From NCBI GenBank assembly GCA_017558105.1, contig JAFYWI010000001.1:62001-126000 (forward strand): a DNA stretch of 64,000 nt, given 5' to 3'. The DNA comes from Clostridia bacterium. Its GTDB lineage: Bacteria > Bacillota > Clostridia > Christensenellales > Borkfalkiaceae. The notes beneath the pieces are model-generated. The model did no database searches, was not told where the DNA came from, and was given only the letters and a program-made list of their open reading frames with translations. Both the position numbers and the translations under genes were made by a program. Positions 27,573 through 35,413 of this stretch are shown here, piece after piece. Positions within the stretch are counted from its first letter, which is position 1. Each line of letters starts with the position of its first letter.

Positions 27573-28418
27573 TTATTTTAAATAATTTCTTTTATAGTGG
27601 AATAAATATTGTTGAAAATAGCCAGAATCTTCTTTAAATCTATTAGTAAAATATTGGCTTTGCTTTTCACGAATTTTTTCTTTCCCGTTAAAGTCTTCTT
27701 TATAAACCTTTTCTATCCAAGTGTCTACGGGGAAGGAATTAGTTTTGTTAAAGGCAAAAAGTAAAACGCAATCTGCAACCTTTGGCCCTACCCCTTTTAT
27801 TTTTAAAAGTTCTTTTCTTAGTTGGTTAGTTTCTAAGTTTTTTAAGGCATTTAAATTTAAGCCTTTTTCTATTTCTTCTGCTAAGCCTTTAATATAACCT
27901 GCCCTATAACCTAAGCCAACTTCATAAAAAAATTCTAATGGCATACTTGCTAAACTTTTGGCTGTTGGAAAAGTTTTATATTTAACGCCCAAAAACTCTT
28001 TTTCTTCGCCTAAACTATTGCTAAGCTTTTCTATTATACTTTTTATTCTAGGAATATTATTGTTTTGCGAAATTATAAAAGAAAATAAAGTTTCTTCTAT
28101 ATTTTGGTTTAGTATTCTAATGCCCTTGCCCGTGTTGGCAGAAAGGGTTAAAATTTCTACTTTTTGGCTTACTGCCCTATTATATATAGCAGAATAATCT
28201 TTACCTAAATCGAAGTAGTTATAAAAATAATCTTTATGTTGCTTTTCGCACTCTATTATGGTTTTATTTTCTTGTTGGTAAAGGTAGGCGCACTTATTAG
28301 AAGAAAAAACTAAATACCCTTTTTCGTATTTTTTAAAACGAAAAACCTGCCCACACTCTAACGTATGGGCGGGGTTAAAATATTCTTTATTAAATTCTAT
28401 TCTGACCAAATTTTCCAT
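27573..28418 (-). CDS. ogg: 8-oxoguanine DNA glycosylase, OGG1 type
   Basis: Removes 8-oxoguanine from DNA and nicks the site. It has 281 residues. The N-terminal OGG domain has HTLECGQVFRFKKYEKGYLVF. The HhH-GPD core has FIISQNNNIPRIKSIIEKLS, then LLKIKGVGPKVADCVLLFAFNK with the catalytic Lys after GVGP, and NSFPVDTWIEKVY with the catalytic Asp. It starts right after the rpmA terminator, so it is likely expressed separately or by readthrough. Confidence 0.9.
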   Translation of the reverse strand: MENLVRIEFNKEYFNPAHTLECGQVFRFKKYEKGYLVFSSNKCAYLYQQENKTIIECEKQHKDYFYNYFDLGKDYSAIYNRAVSQKVEILTLSANTGKGIRILNQNIEETLFSFIISQNNNIPRIKSIIEKLSNSLGEEKEFLGVKYKTFPTAKSLASMPLEFFYEVGLGYRAGYIKGLAEEIEKGLNLNALKNLETNQLRKELLKIKGVGPKVADCVLLFAFNKTNSFPVDTWIEKVYKEDFNGKEKIREKQSQYFTNRFKEDSGYFQQYLFHYKRNYLK

Positions 28419-28424
28419 TTTGTT

Positions 28425-28459
28425 CTAATAAAAATTGCGAACTAAACCTAGTTCGCAAT
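28425..28459 (-). terminator. rplU-rpmA operon terminator
   Basis: ATTGCGAACTA/TAGTTCGCAAT, 4-nt loop, followed on the minus strand by TTTTATT. Confidence 0.88.
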
Positions 28460-28466
28460 ACTTTAA

Positions 28467-28745
28467 TTAATTTTCTTTAGCGTATACGCTAACTTTTTTG
28501 TCGCTTCTGCCTTTTCTTTCGTACCTTACAACACCATCAATTAAAGCGTAAAGCGTATCGTCGCTACCAATACCTACGTTGTTGCCTGGGTGAATTTTTG
28601 TACCCCTTTGACGAACTAAAATGCTTCCTGCTAGAACTTCTTGACCGTCAGTTCTCTTTATGCCAAGCCTTTTTGCATTAGAGTCTCTGCCGTTTTTCGT
28701 GCTACCACCACCTTTGTGGTGAGCAAATAAACTAATAAAAAACAT
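28467..28745 (-). CDS. rpmA: 50S ribosomal protein L27 with N-terminal extension
   Basis: L27 reaches the peptidyl transferase centre with its N-terminus. It has 92 residues. The core [20 protein letters not shown] is standard, but it is preceded by MFFISLFA, resembling the N-extension that in Firmicutes is removed by the Prp protease. Prp is normally encoded between rplU and rpmA; here only 19 bp separate them, so no prp gene is present at this site. The extension also lacks the usual LQFF before the cleavage point, reading SLF instead. Confidence 0.94.
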   Translation of the reverse strand: MFFISLFAHHKGGGSTKNGRDSNAKRLGIKRTDGQEVLAGSILVRQRGTKIHPGNNVGIGSDDTLYALIDGVVRYERKGRSDKKVSVYAKEN

Positions 28746-28764
28746 AACTTATAACCCTCCTTCC

Positions 28765-29070
28765 TTACTTAGCAATTTCTAAAATTCTAACTGCTGTGAA
28801 AGGTTGCCTATGACCTTGCTTTTTCCTTTCATTCTTCTTGGCTTTGTATTTGTAAACAACTATTTTCTTTGCTTTATCTTGAGCAATGATTTCGCCTGTT
28901 ACTTTGTAAGCCTTTGCTTCTTCGTTAACTTTAATACCGTTTTCATCTGATACCATTAGTACAGAAAGTTCAACTTTATCGCCAACGTTACCTGCTAGTT
29001 TTTCAAATTTAATAATTTGACCAACTTCTGCTTTGTACTGTTTAGAACCGTTTTCTACGATTGCGTACAT
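28765..29070 (-). CDS. rplU: 50S ribosomal protein L21
   Basis: L21 binds 23S rRNA. I start it at MYAIVENGSKQYKAEVGQII (101 aa, family length), with GGAGGT 8 bp upstream. The open frame to 29322 would add 84 residues, but these correspond to the leader and promoter. The C-terminus KYKAKKNERKKQGHRQPFT is the family signature. First gene of rplU-rpmA. Confidence 0.96.
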   Translation of the reverse strand: MYAIVENGSKQYKAEVGQIIKFEKLAGNVGDKVELSVLMVSDENGIKVNEEAKAYKVTGEIIAQDKAKKIVVYKYKAKKNERKKQGHRQPFTAVRILEIAK

Positions 29071-29157
29071 TGTTATTACCTCCATCTCTCCAGTCTCGCC
29101 GAAATAAATTTTGGGGTGGATTTTCACTTTTATTTTTACCCCTTTCGTGCGGCTCTT
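29071..29157 (-). ncRNA. L21-leader-like 5' UTR
   Basis: The short leader folds into a long hairpin: GCCG with CGGC outside and GGGGT with ACCCC inside (about 29150-29098). It is followed by GGCGAGACTGGAGAGATGGAGG, resembling the 3' end of the L21 leaders upstream of rplU in other Firmicutes, thought to be autoregulatory. Assignment to that RNA family is by eye only. Confidence 0.6.
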
Positions 29158-29161
29158 GGTT

Positions 29162-29190
29162 ATTTTACTATAATAATTTATAAATGTCAA
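29162..29190 (-). promoter_or_regulatory. rplU-rpmA promoter
   Basis: TTGACA (29190-29185), 17-bp spacer, TAAAAT (29167-29162). Confidence 0.88.
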
Positions 29191-29253
29191 ACAATTTCGC
29201 ATAAAAAAATTTAACTTTTCACAAACTACTACTGATATTTTATGGAGGATTTT

Positions 29254-29691
29254 ATGAACGATAATAATTACAATATTAAAGCACTTAACGACACTTATAA
29301 AAACGCACACATAGCGCTTCAAAGTATTAGCGACCTTTTGCCCGCCGTTGACGATGAAGATATTAAAAAAGAATTACAAGAACAATACGACGGCTACGAA
29401 AAGTTTATTGGCGAACTTTCTTCTTTTATGGCAGAAAAAAATATAGAACCTAAAAACGTTAACCCTTTTAAGAAAGCTATGCTTTGGGGAAGTATAAAGA
29501 TGAAAACGTTAATGGATAACAGCAGAAATCAAGTTGCCGAAATGATGATTAAAGGCACTGTTACCGGTATTAACGAACTTACTGCAATGAAAAACGAAAG
29601 CGAAAATTTTGACCCAGAAATTTTAGAATATATTGAAAAGTTGCTTGCCTTAGAAGAAGAATACGAACAAAGATTAAAAAAATATTTATAA
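29254..29691 (+). CDS. unknown helical protein, possibly DUF2383-like
   Basis: A 145-residue, mostly alpha-helical, charged cytoplasmic protein. The start is the ATG of MNDNNYNIKALNDTYKNAHI, with GGAGG 6 bp upstream; the ATG at 29242 overlaps that site. Repeated helices (YEKFIGELSSFMAEKN, NQVAEMMIKGTVTGINELTAM, LEYIEKLLALEEEYEQRLKKYL) suggest a four-helix bundle like the ferritin-like DUF2383 group, but the match is only by general pattern. It precedes a DJ-1-type gene, which has its own promoter. Confidence 0.65.
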   Translation: MNDNNYNIKALNDTYKNAHIALQSISDLLPAVDDEDIKKELQEQYDGYEKFIGELSSFMAEKNIEPKNVNPFKKAMLWGSIKMKTLMDNSRNQVAEMMIKGTVTGINELTAMKNESENFDPEILEYIEKLLALEEEYEQRLKKYL

Positions 29692-29700
29692 TTTTTTATA

Positions 29701-29730
29701 TTGACTTATATTTAGTTTCCGTGCTAAAAT
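29701..29730 (+). promoter_or_regulatory. promoter of the DJ-1 family gene
   Basis: TTGACT (29701-29706), 18-bp spacer, TAAAAT (29725-29730), then GAAGAAGG before the ATG. Confidence 0.7.
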
Positions 29731-29754
29731 ATAAGAAAACGAAGAAGGTTTAGT

Positions 29755-30285
29755 ATGAAAAAAATTGCGCTAATTTTTGCTAACGGAACGGAAGAAATTG
29801 AAGCCCTAACGCCAGTAGATATTTTAAGAAGATGCGACGAAACTATTTGCGATATTATTTCTATTAGTGGTTTAACCCCAAAAGGCTCTCACGGAATAAC
29901 GATAACGGCAGATAAATTAATTGAAAATTTTAATATAGAAGATTACGACGGCATTATTATACCCGGTGGTATGCCAGGCGCAGTAAATATTGCAAACTGC
30001 AAACCTGTTATAGACGGGTTAAAGTTAGCGTTTAGCCAAAACAAAATGGTGGCTTCAATATGCGCAAGCCCTGCAGTAGTTTTAGCCGAAAACGGCTTAA
30101 TTAACGGCAAAAAAGCAACGTGCTACCCGTTAGAAAAGTTTACTAATTCGTTAAAACAAAATTGCGTATATACTGGTTCTGGCGTTGAAGAAGACGGCAA
30201 TTTAATTACTTCTAACGGCATTGTTAGTGCGTTTGAGTTTTCTATTGCAATTTGCAAAGTTTTAGGCTTAACACCTAAAATGTAA
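29755..30285 (+). CDS. DJ-1/PfpI family protein
   Basis: A 176-residue protein of the DJ-1 branch of the PfpI/ThiJ fold. It shows FANGTEEIEALTPVDILRR at the start with the conserved Glu, YDGIIIPGGMPGAVNI, and the nucleophile elbow VASICASPAVVLAENGLINGKKAT with the reactive Cys. Relatives act as glyoxalase/deglycase-type or stress proteins; the exact activity cannot be told. A bidirectional terminator follows. Confidence 0.88.
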   Translation: MKKIALIFANGTEEIEALTPVDILRRCDETICDIISISGLTPKGSHGITITADKLIENFNIEDYDGIIIPGGMPGAVNIANCKPVIDGLKLAFSQNKMVASICASPAVVLAENGLINGKKATCYPLEKFTNSLKQNCVYTGSGVEEDGNLITSNGIVSAFEFSIAICKVLGLTPKM

Positions 30286-30301
30286 TAAACTTAAAAAAAT
30301 T

Positions 30302-30328
30302 AAGCCCTTACTATGTAAGGGCTTTTTT
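30302..30328. terminator. bidirectional terminator, end of the aromatic operon
   Basis: AAGCCCTTAC/GTAAGGGCTT with a 3-nt loop, T-run on the plus side and a matching A-run on the other; serves the DJ-1 gene and the aroF-aroQ operon. Confidence 0.9.
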
Positions 30329-30336
30329 GTTTTTCT

Positions 30337-30765
30337 TTAATTATTTTTTGCTAAATATTCTATTGCCATTTTATAGCCTTCTATTCCAAAGCCTATAAAT
30401 TGTTTTTCTGCAAATAAAGAAACGAAAGAATTTTTTCTAAATTCTTCTCTTTCGTTAATATTAGTAATATGTACTTCTACCGTTTTAATATTAACGCTTT
30501 TTAACGCGTCTAAAATAGCAATGCTTGTGTGGGTGTAAGCGCCTGCGTTAATTACAATGCCATCGTATTTATTATATGCCTTTTGAATAATGCTAACCAA
30601 TTCGCCTTCGCAGTTGTTTTGCTTAACTTCTACCTTTACGTTAAGGTCTTTTGCAGTTTTTTTGCAAAGTGCAACTAAACTTTTATAATTTTCTTTTCCA
30701 TATAAATTAGGCTCTCTTATGCCAAGCATATTTATGTTTGGGCCGTTTAATACTAAAATTTTCAT
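30337..30765 (-). CDS. aroQ: 3-dehydroquinate dehydratase, type II
   Basis: Third step of the shikimate pathway. The 142-residue protein has NGPNINMLGIREPNLYG at the N-terminus, with catalytic Tyr, GIVINAGAYTHTSIAILDAL and VEVHITNINEREEFRKNSF. It is the small dodecameric class II enzyme, unrelated to AroD. It overlaps the preceding aroEK gene by 4 bp (ATGA) and is the last gene of the aromatic operon. Confidence 0.96.
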   Translation of the reverse strand: MKILVLNGPNINMLGIREPNLYGKENYKSLVALCKKTAKDLNVKVEVKQNNCEGELVSIIQKAYNKYDGIVINAGAYTHTSIAILDALKSVNIKTVEVHITNINEREEFRKNSFVSLFAEKQFIGFGIEGYKMAIEYLAKNN

Positions 30766-31973
30766 AATAAACTTTCTATCTCCTTAACACAAGTATCTAT
30801 ACTTTCGTTATTTTCTACTGCTACATCGCAAAAACCAGAATATATTTCTGCCCTTTCGCTATATAATTTTTCTATTCCCTTTTGTTTACTAATAGGTCTA
30901 TCGGCTAAAACTAATTTATTTAAAGCTCTTTTAATATAAACCACAACGGAATTTTGTTTTAACGCCGTTTGGTTTTCTTTTTTTAACACAGCTCCACCAC
31001 CCGTTGCTATTACCATTTTGTTGTTTTTAGAAATTTCTTTTGCAACGTTAGTTTCAACATTTCTAAAATATTCTTCGCCAAATTCTTCTATTAGTTGGCT
31101 TGGGGTTTTACCTAGCGATTTATAAATTTCTTCATCTAAATCTACAAATTTTTTGCCTAATTTTTGCGCTAAAATTTTGCCTATGGTAGATTTCCCACAA
31201 GACGGCATACCTATTAAAACTATATTTTGAATATCCTTTTTAATACTTTCTGCAACACTTAAAATTTCTTCGTTCGTAAACTTTTTATTTAGCCAAATTT
31301 CTTGTGCTTTTAAGGCTTGGGCAACTAACATATTTAAGCCGTTAGTATATTTAATATTCTTATTTTTTGCGCCGTAAATAAGCCCCGTTATAAAAGGATT
31401 ATAAATGCAATCTACAACGCCTTCTAATTTTTCAAATTTAGTTAAATCTAACAAAGTTTCGTAATTGTTTGGGTAAGTGCCTACTGGGGTTGCGTTAACT
31501 ATAATTTCAATATCTTTTTGCTCATAAATATTGTTATAATTTATTTCGCCACTTCTGCTAACTATAATAATTTTTTTAGCGCCGTGGTTTTTTGCAATAT
31601 ATTCTGCCGTATTTTTTGCGCCACCAGTACCCAATATTGCAACAACTTTATTCTTTAACGAAATGCTTGCTTGTTTTAACATAAACGAAAAACCAAAAGC
31701 ATCTGTATTAAACCCGTAAAGTTTGCCTTTTACGTTTTTAACCGTGTTGACTGCGCCTATTTTTAAGGCTTCATCGTCTATGCCGTGTAAAAGGGGCATT
31801 ATTTCTTTTTTATATGGAATTGTAACGTTAAAACCTGCATATTCACAATTATTACAAAAATCTTTTAGTTGATTTTTATCTAATTCAACTAAGCCGTAGT
31901 TTAACCCGCAAAGAGTGTGTATTTTTTTAGAATAACTGTGCGAAAGTTTTTCACCTATTAAACAAAATTTCAT
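30762..31973 (-). CDS. shikimate dehydrogenase-shikimate kinase fusion
   Basis: Two consecutive enzymes in one 403-residue chain. Residues about 1-240 are AroE: GEKLSHSYSKKIH, YAGFNVTIPYKKEIMPLL, GAVNTVKNVKGKLYGFNTDAFGF and the NADP loop ILGTGGAKNTAEYIAK. Residues about 245-403 are AroK: Walker A VLIGMPSCGKSTIGKILAQKLG, shikimate-binding DLDEEI, ATGGGAVLKKEN and the lid region ADRPISK. The frame is continuous, with no hint of an internal restart. It overlaps pheA and aroQ by 4 bp each. Confidence 0.95.
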   Translation of the reverse strand: MKFCLIGEKLSHSYSKKIHTLCGLNYGLVELDKNQLKDFCNNCEYAGFNVTIPYKKEIMPLLHGIDDEALKIGAVNTVKNVKGKLYGFNTDAFGFSFMLKQASISLKNKVVAILGTGGAKNTAEYIAKNHGAKKIIIVSRSGEINYNNIYEQKDIEIIVNATPVGTYPNNYETLLDLTKFEKLEGVVDCIYNPFITGLIYGAKNKNIKYTNGLNMLVAQALKAQEIWLNKKFTNEEILSVAESIKKDIQNIVLIGMPSCGKSTIGKILAQKLGKKFVDLDEEIYKSLGKTPSQLIEEFGEEYFRNVETNVAKEISKNNKMVIATGGGAVLKKENQTALKQNSVVVYIKRALNKLVLADRPISKQKGIEKLYSERAEIYSGFCDVAVENNESIDTCVKEIESLL

Positions 31974-33112
31974 ATTATTTCTTTATAACATCCTAAAAAT
32001 ACAAATTTATCTGAACTATTATCTAATTCCGAAATTAAGTTCATAACGCCAGCGTTTTCTAAATCGCCCTCAAAGTCGAAATAGAACATAAATTCAAATT
32101 GACAATTAGGAATAGGCCTACTTTCTAACTTGGTTAGGTTTAAGCCTTGGCTAGCAAACTTATTAAGCAATTTATTTAAATTACCTGCTTTATTTTCTAA
32201 ACTGGTTACCACACTAATTTTATCTGCCCCAGAAACAACTTGCATATTTTTAGATATACAAATAAATCTCGTATAATTATTGCTTACGTTTTGCACGCCT
32301 TTTTCTACTATTTTTAAGCCGTAAATCTTAGCGCATTGTTCAGAACATATTACGCCAATATCTTCTCTTTCGCTTTCTGCAACGAATTTTGCAGAAACTG
32401 CCGTGTTTTCGTTAGCAACCCTATCGTATTTATTTTTATTAATAAATTCTGAACATTGGTTAAGCGCTTGTTCGTGAGAATAAACGGCTTTTACGTTGTT
32501 TACGTTGGTGCTGTGCTTTACTGCAAAAACGTGTGAAATTTGCATTTTTATGCTTTTTACTATATAGAAATTATGTTTTGTAATAAGGTCGTAAACAGAA
32601 AGAACAGAACCTGCAGTAGAATTTTCTATTGGTAAAATACCATATTCGCAAAGCCCTTTATCTACCGCGTTGAAAACAGATTCAAAATCTTTAAAATAGG
32701 TTATATTAGAAATCTTAAACAATTTTTCAGTGGCAATTCCACTATAAGCGCCTTCTACCCCTTGGCAAGCAACGGTTGCAGAAACGGGCAAATCGTTTAT
32801 TTTGTTGTTTAGGCATTGCTTAATTTTTTGAACGATTTCCGTGTTTTCTACAATAAAAGAATTTTGGTATGCTTTACTTTGGCTAAAAATACTTTCGTAT
32901 AAATTTTTAACGTAAATTTTTAGTTCGTCGTCTGCAAGAGAAGTTACTTTGTTTATTATTTCTTTTTCTCTTAAAGGAACGTCTACACTACTTTTCGTTT
33001 GTGCTTTTAATAAACCTATTTCTTTGCAAAGTTTTAGCCTTTCTATATATAGGTTAGTTAGTTGGTTGTCTATTTTGTCTATTCCATTTCTTAATTCTTT
33101 AACGTCTTTCAT
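31970..33112 (-). CDS. pheA: bifunctional chorismate mutase-prephenate dehydratase (P-protein)
   Basis: Turns chorismate to prephenate and then phenylpyruvate. It has 380 residues. The AroQ-type mutase domain is about 1-85 (ELRNGIDKIDNQLTNLYIERL, VPLREKEI). The dehydratase is about 107-285 (CQGVEGAYSGIA, YGILPIENSTAGSV, NNYTRFICISK with the catalytic Thr). A C-terminal ACT domain (VVTSLENKAGNLNKLLNKFASQGLNLTKLESRPI, in segments) binds Phe in relatives, so the enzyme is probably feedback-inhibited as well as attenuated. Confidence 0.95.
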   Translation of the reverse strand: MKDVKELRNGIDKIDNQLTNLYIERLKLCKEIGLLKAQTKSSVDVPLREKEIINKVTSLADDELKIYVKNLYESIFSQSKAYQNSFIVENTEIVQKIKQCLNNKINDLPVSATVACQGVEGAYSGIATEKLFKISNITYFKDFESVFNAVDKGLCEYGILPIENSTAGSVLSVYDLITKHNFYIVKSIKMQISHVFAVKHSTNVNNVKAVYSHEQALNQCSEFINKNKYDRVANENTAVSAKFVAESEREDIGVICSEQCAKIYGLKIVEKGVQNVSNNYTRFICISKNMQVVSGADKISVVTSLENKAGNLNKLLNKFASQGLNLTKLESRPIPNCQFEFMFYFDFEGDLENAGVMNLISELDNSSDKFVFLGCYKEII

Positions 33113-33123
33113 AATAAATCATC

Positions 33124-34182
33124 CTATTTTAACGTTTCGTCTAAAATAGCAAGCGCTACGGCACATTCTAAAACGGGAACAGCCCTAATGCCTACGCAAC
33201 TATCGTGCCTGCCACCTATTACTATGGTGGTGTTTTCTTTGTTTACTAAGTCTACCGTGTTTTGTTCTTTTAATATAGATGGCGTTGGCCTAAATGCTAC
33301 CCTTAAAGTTATTGGCATGCCGTTAGAAATACCACCGTTTATTCCACCAGAATTGTTCGTTTTGGTTTTTACTACGCCGTTTTCGTAATATAAACTATCG
33401 TTGGCTTGGCTACCTAACATGCTTGCTAAATTAAACCCAGAACCAAACTCTATGCCTTTTACTGCTGGGATTGAATAAACTAAATTAGCAATTTTGCTTT
33501 CTAACCCGTCGAAAATACCGTCGCCTACGCCAGTTGGCATATTATAAACTATGCATTCTAATATAGCGCCTACGCTATCTCCGTTAATTTTAGCGTTTGC
33601 AATTTCTTCTTCCATTTCCACTTGATTAGAAAGTGCAAAGTTTTCGCCTTTACTTAAAATTTGTTCTTCAGTAATTTCACTTTGCAAATAAGAAGTGCCT
33701 TTAACTTTACCCACCTGTGAAACGTAAGAATAAATTTTAATATTTTTTTCTTCTAAATATTGCTTTGCAATACCACCTGCAATACAAAGTGGAGCAGTCA
33801 TTCTGCCAGAAAATTTACCACCACCACTAAAATTTAGGTTACCCGTTTTAGTAAATGAAGTAAAGTCTGCATGAGAAGGCCTTGGTTTGCCGTAAAGATT
33901 ATTATAATCTCCACTACGTTGGTTTTTATTTTCTATTTCTGCACTAAAATAATCGTCTACGATATAGCCGTTATTAACCCCAAAAGTAAAGTTAACTTCA
34001 TCTGGCTCTTTTCTGCTTGTAGAATAAGCGTTTTTGCTTGGTTTTCTTCTTTCCATTATTTTATTTAAGTATTCTAAGTCTATTTTAAGTTTTGGAAAGC
34101 CCGTGCAATTTACACCTATTTTTTTAGAGTGCGATTCGCCGAAAATTTCTACGCTTATTTTTTCTCCACGAAAAATTGACAC
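33124..34182 (-). CDS. aroC: chorismate synthase
   Basis: Uses reduced FMN to make chorismate from EPSP. It has 352 residues with GESHSKKIGVNCTGFP at the start, RKPSKNAYSTSRKEPDEV, PRPSHADFTSFTKTGN, FSGGGKFSGRMTAPLCIAGG and the C-terminal GGRHDSCVGIRAVPVLE. All family signatures are intact. It is 4 bp after aroA. Confidence 0.97.
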   Translation of the reverse strand: MSIFRGEKISVEIFGESHSKKIGVNCTGFPKLKIDLEYLNKIMERRKPSKNAYSTSRKEPDEVNFTFGVNNGYIVDDYFSAEIENKNQRSGDYNNLYGKPRPSHADFTSFTKTGNLNFSGGGKFSGRMTAPLCIAGGIAKQYLEEKNIKIYSYVSQVGKVKGTSYLQSEITEEQILSKGENFALSNQVEMEEEIANAKINGDSVGAILECIVYNMPTGVGDGIFDGLESKIANLVYSIPAVKGIEFGSGFNLASMLGSQANDSLYYENGVVKTKTNNSGGINGGISNGMPITLRVAFRPTPSILKEQNTVDLVNKENTTIVIGGRHDSCVGIRAVPVLECAVALAILDETLK

Positions 34183-34186
34183 TAAT

Positions 34187-35413
34187 TTATCCCCCTAATT
34201 TAGTTAAATCTTCAAAGAAGTTTTTATACGATTTACTTACCGCTTCCATATCTGTAATGGTAGAATTCCCATTTGCTATAGAAGCCAAAACGGAAAAAGC
34301 CATAACTATTCTGTGGTCGTTATACCCTAAAAAGTTAGCGCCCTTTATTTTGCCACCAAAAACGGTTAATTGGTTATTAGAATATTCGGTTTTTATACCT
34401 GCTTTTTTTAAGTTTTCTATAATAGCCAAAAGCCTATCGCTTTCTTTTATTTTTAGCCTATCTACGTTAAGCATTGTGCTTTTGCCCTTTAATGTTGCCA
34501 TTAAAACGGCTAAAATTGGCGCACTATCTGGAATATCTTTAATATCTACCCTTAACCCTTTTATTTGGCTATTTTGTGCTATTAGTTTGCCTTCTTCAAA
34601 TTGCAAATTTGCACCTGCATTTTGCAAGATTTCTACTACCTTTTTATCACCTTGCAAAGAATTTGGGTTTAAGCCGTTAACTATAACTTTTTTGCCAAGT
34701 AGCCCTAAAACTATTGGAAAGCAAGCAGAAGACCAATCCCCTTCAATTTGGTAAAAACCCTTGCTTTTAAGTTTAGAGTTTTTGTTTATAGTTATACTAT
34801 TTTCGTTTACAATACAATCTACACCAAAATCTTTTAGGGCGCTTAAAGTTATATCTAAATAATTTTTGCTTACTAAATTACCTACTAAATTTACAGTGCA
34901 ATCTTCGTTAATTAAAGTAAACGCCATAAGTAGCCCACTAATATATTGAGAACTTATTGTTGCATCTATATTAAACTTTCCGCCTTGTAGTTTGCCGTTT
35001 ATTTGGTTATTTTCTATTTTTACGCCCTTTTTGTTTAGCGCAGAATACAAAGCATCGTTTGGCCTTTCTAATAACTTGCCCCTACCGGTAAACTTGGTTT
35101 TTACACCTAACACAGAAAAAATTGGTATTAAAAAGCGCATTGTAGAGCCACTTTCTAAAAAGTCAACTTCAATTTCTTTATTAAAATTTTCTATGCCGTA
35201 AACTATTGCGTTTAACCCGTCGTATTCAATTTTTGCTCCTAGTCGTTGCATACAGCCTATAGTTGCTAAAATATCTACTGAATTCCCTACGTTTTTTAAT
35301 ATGGTTTTGCCAGAACTTAAACAAGCAAGTATAACGTACCTATGCGCAAAAGACTTAGAAGAATTTATTTCTATTTCGCCCTGAGCAACGAAAGGTGTTA
35401 AATTTTTAATCAT
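34187..35413 (-). CDS. aroA: 3-phosphoshikimate 1-carboxyvinyltransferase (EPSP synthase)
   Basis: Joins PEP and shikimate-3-phosphate. It has 408 residues with NSSKSFAHRYVILACLSSGK near the N-terminus, ESGSTMRFLIPI, KGFYQIEGDWSSACFP, IPDSAPILAVLMATLKG and GYNDHRIVMAFSVLA. The first motif departs from the usual GDKSISHR (SKSFAHR) and the protein is a little shorter than the E. coli enzyme (427), so it may belong to a divergent class. It overlaps aroB by 8 bp. Confidence 0.95.
   Translation of the reverse strand: MIKNLTPFVAQGEIEINSSKSFAHRYVILACLSSGKTILKNVGNSVDILATIGCMQRLGAKIEYDGLNAIVYGIENFNKEIEVDFLESGSTMRFLIPIFSVLGVKTKFTGRGKLLERPNDALYSALNKKGVKIENNQINGKLQGGKFNIDATISSQYISGLLMAFTLINEDCTVNLVGNLVSKNYLDITLSALKDFGVDCIVNENSITINKNSKLKSKGFYQIEGDWSSACFPIVLGLLGKKVIVNGLNPNSLQGDKKVVEILQNAGANLQFEEGKLIAQNSQIKGLRVDIKDIPDSAPILAVLMATLKGKSTMLNVDRLKIKESDRLLAIIENLKKAGIKTEYSNNQLTVFGGKIKGANFLGYNDHRIVMAFSVLASIANGNSTITDMEAVSKSYKNFFEDLTKLGG

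Noticed and set aside
28765..29322. 185-residue L21 with a long N-terminal extension
   Set aside because: The extra part covers the promoter and leader hairpin; the start with GGAGGT gives a normal 101-residue L21.
34176..34754. 192-residue plus-strand frame over aroA
   Set aside because: It is a shadow frame opposite a clear EPSP synthase, with no binding site or recognisable motif.
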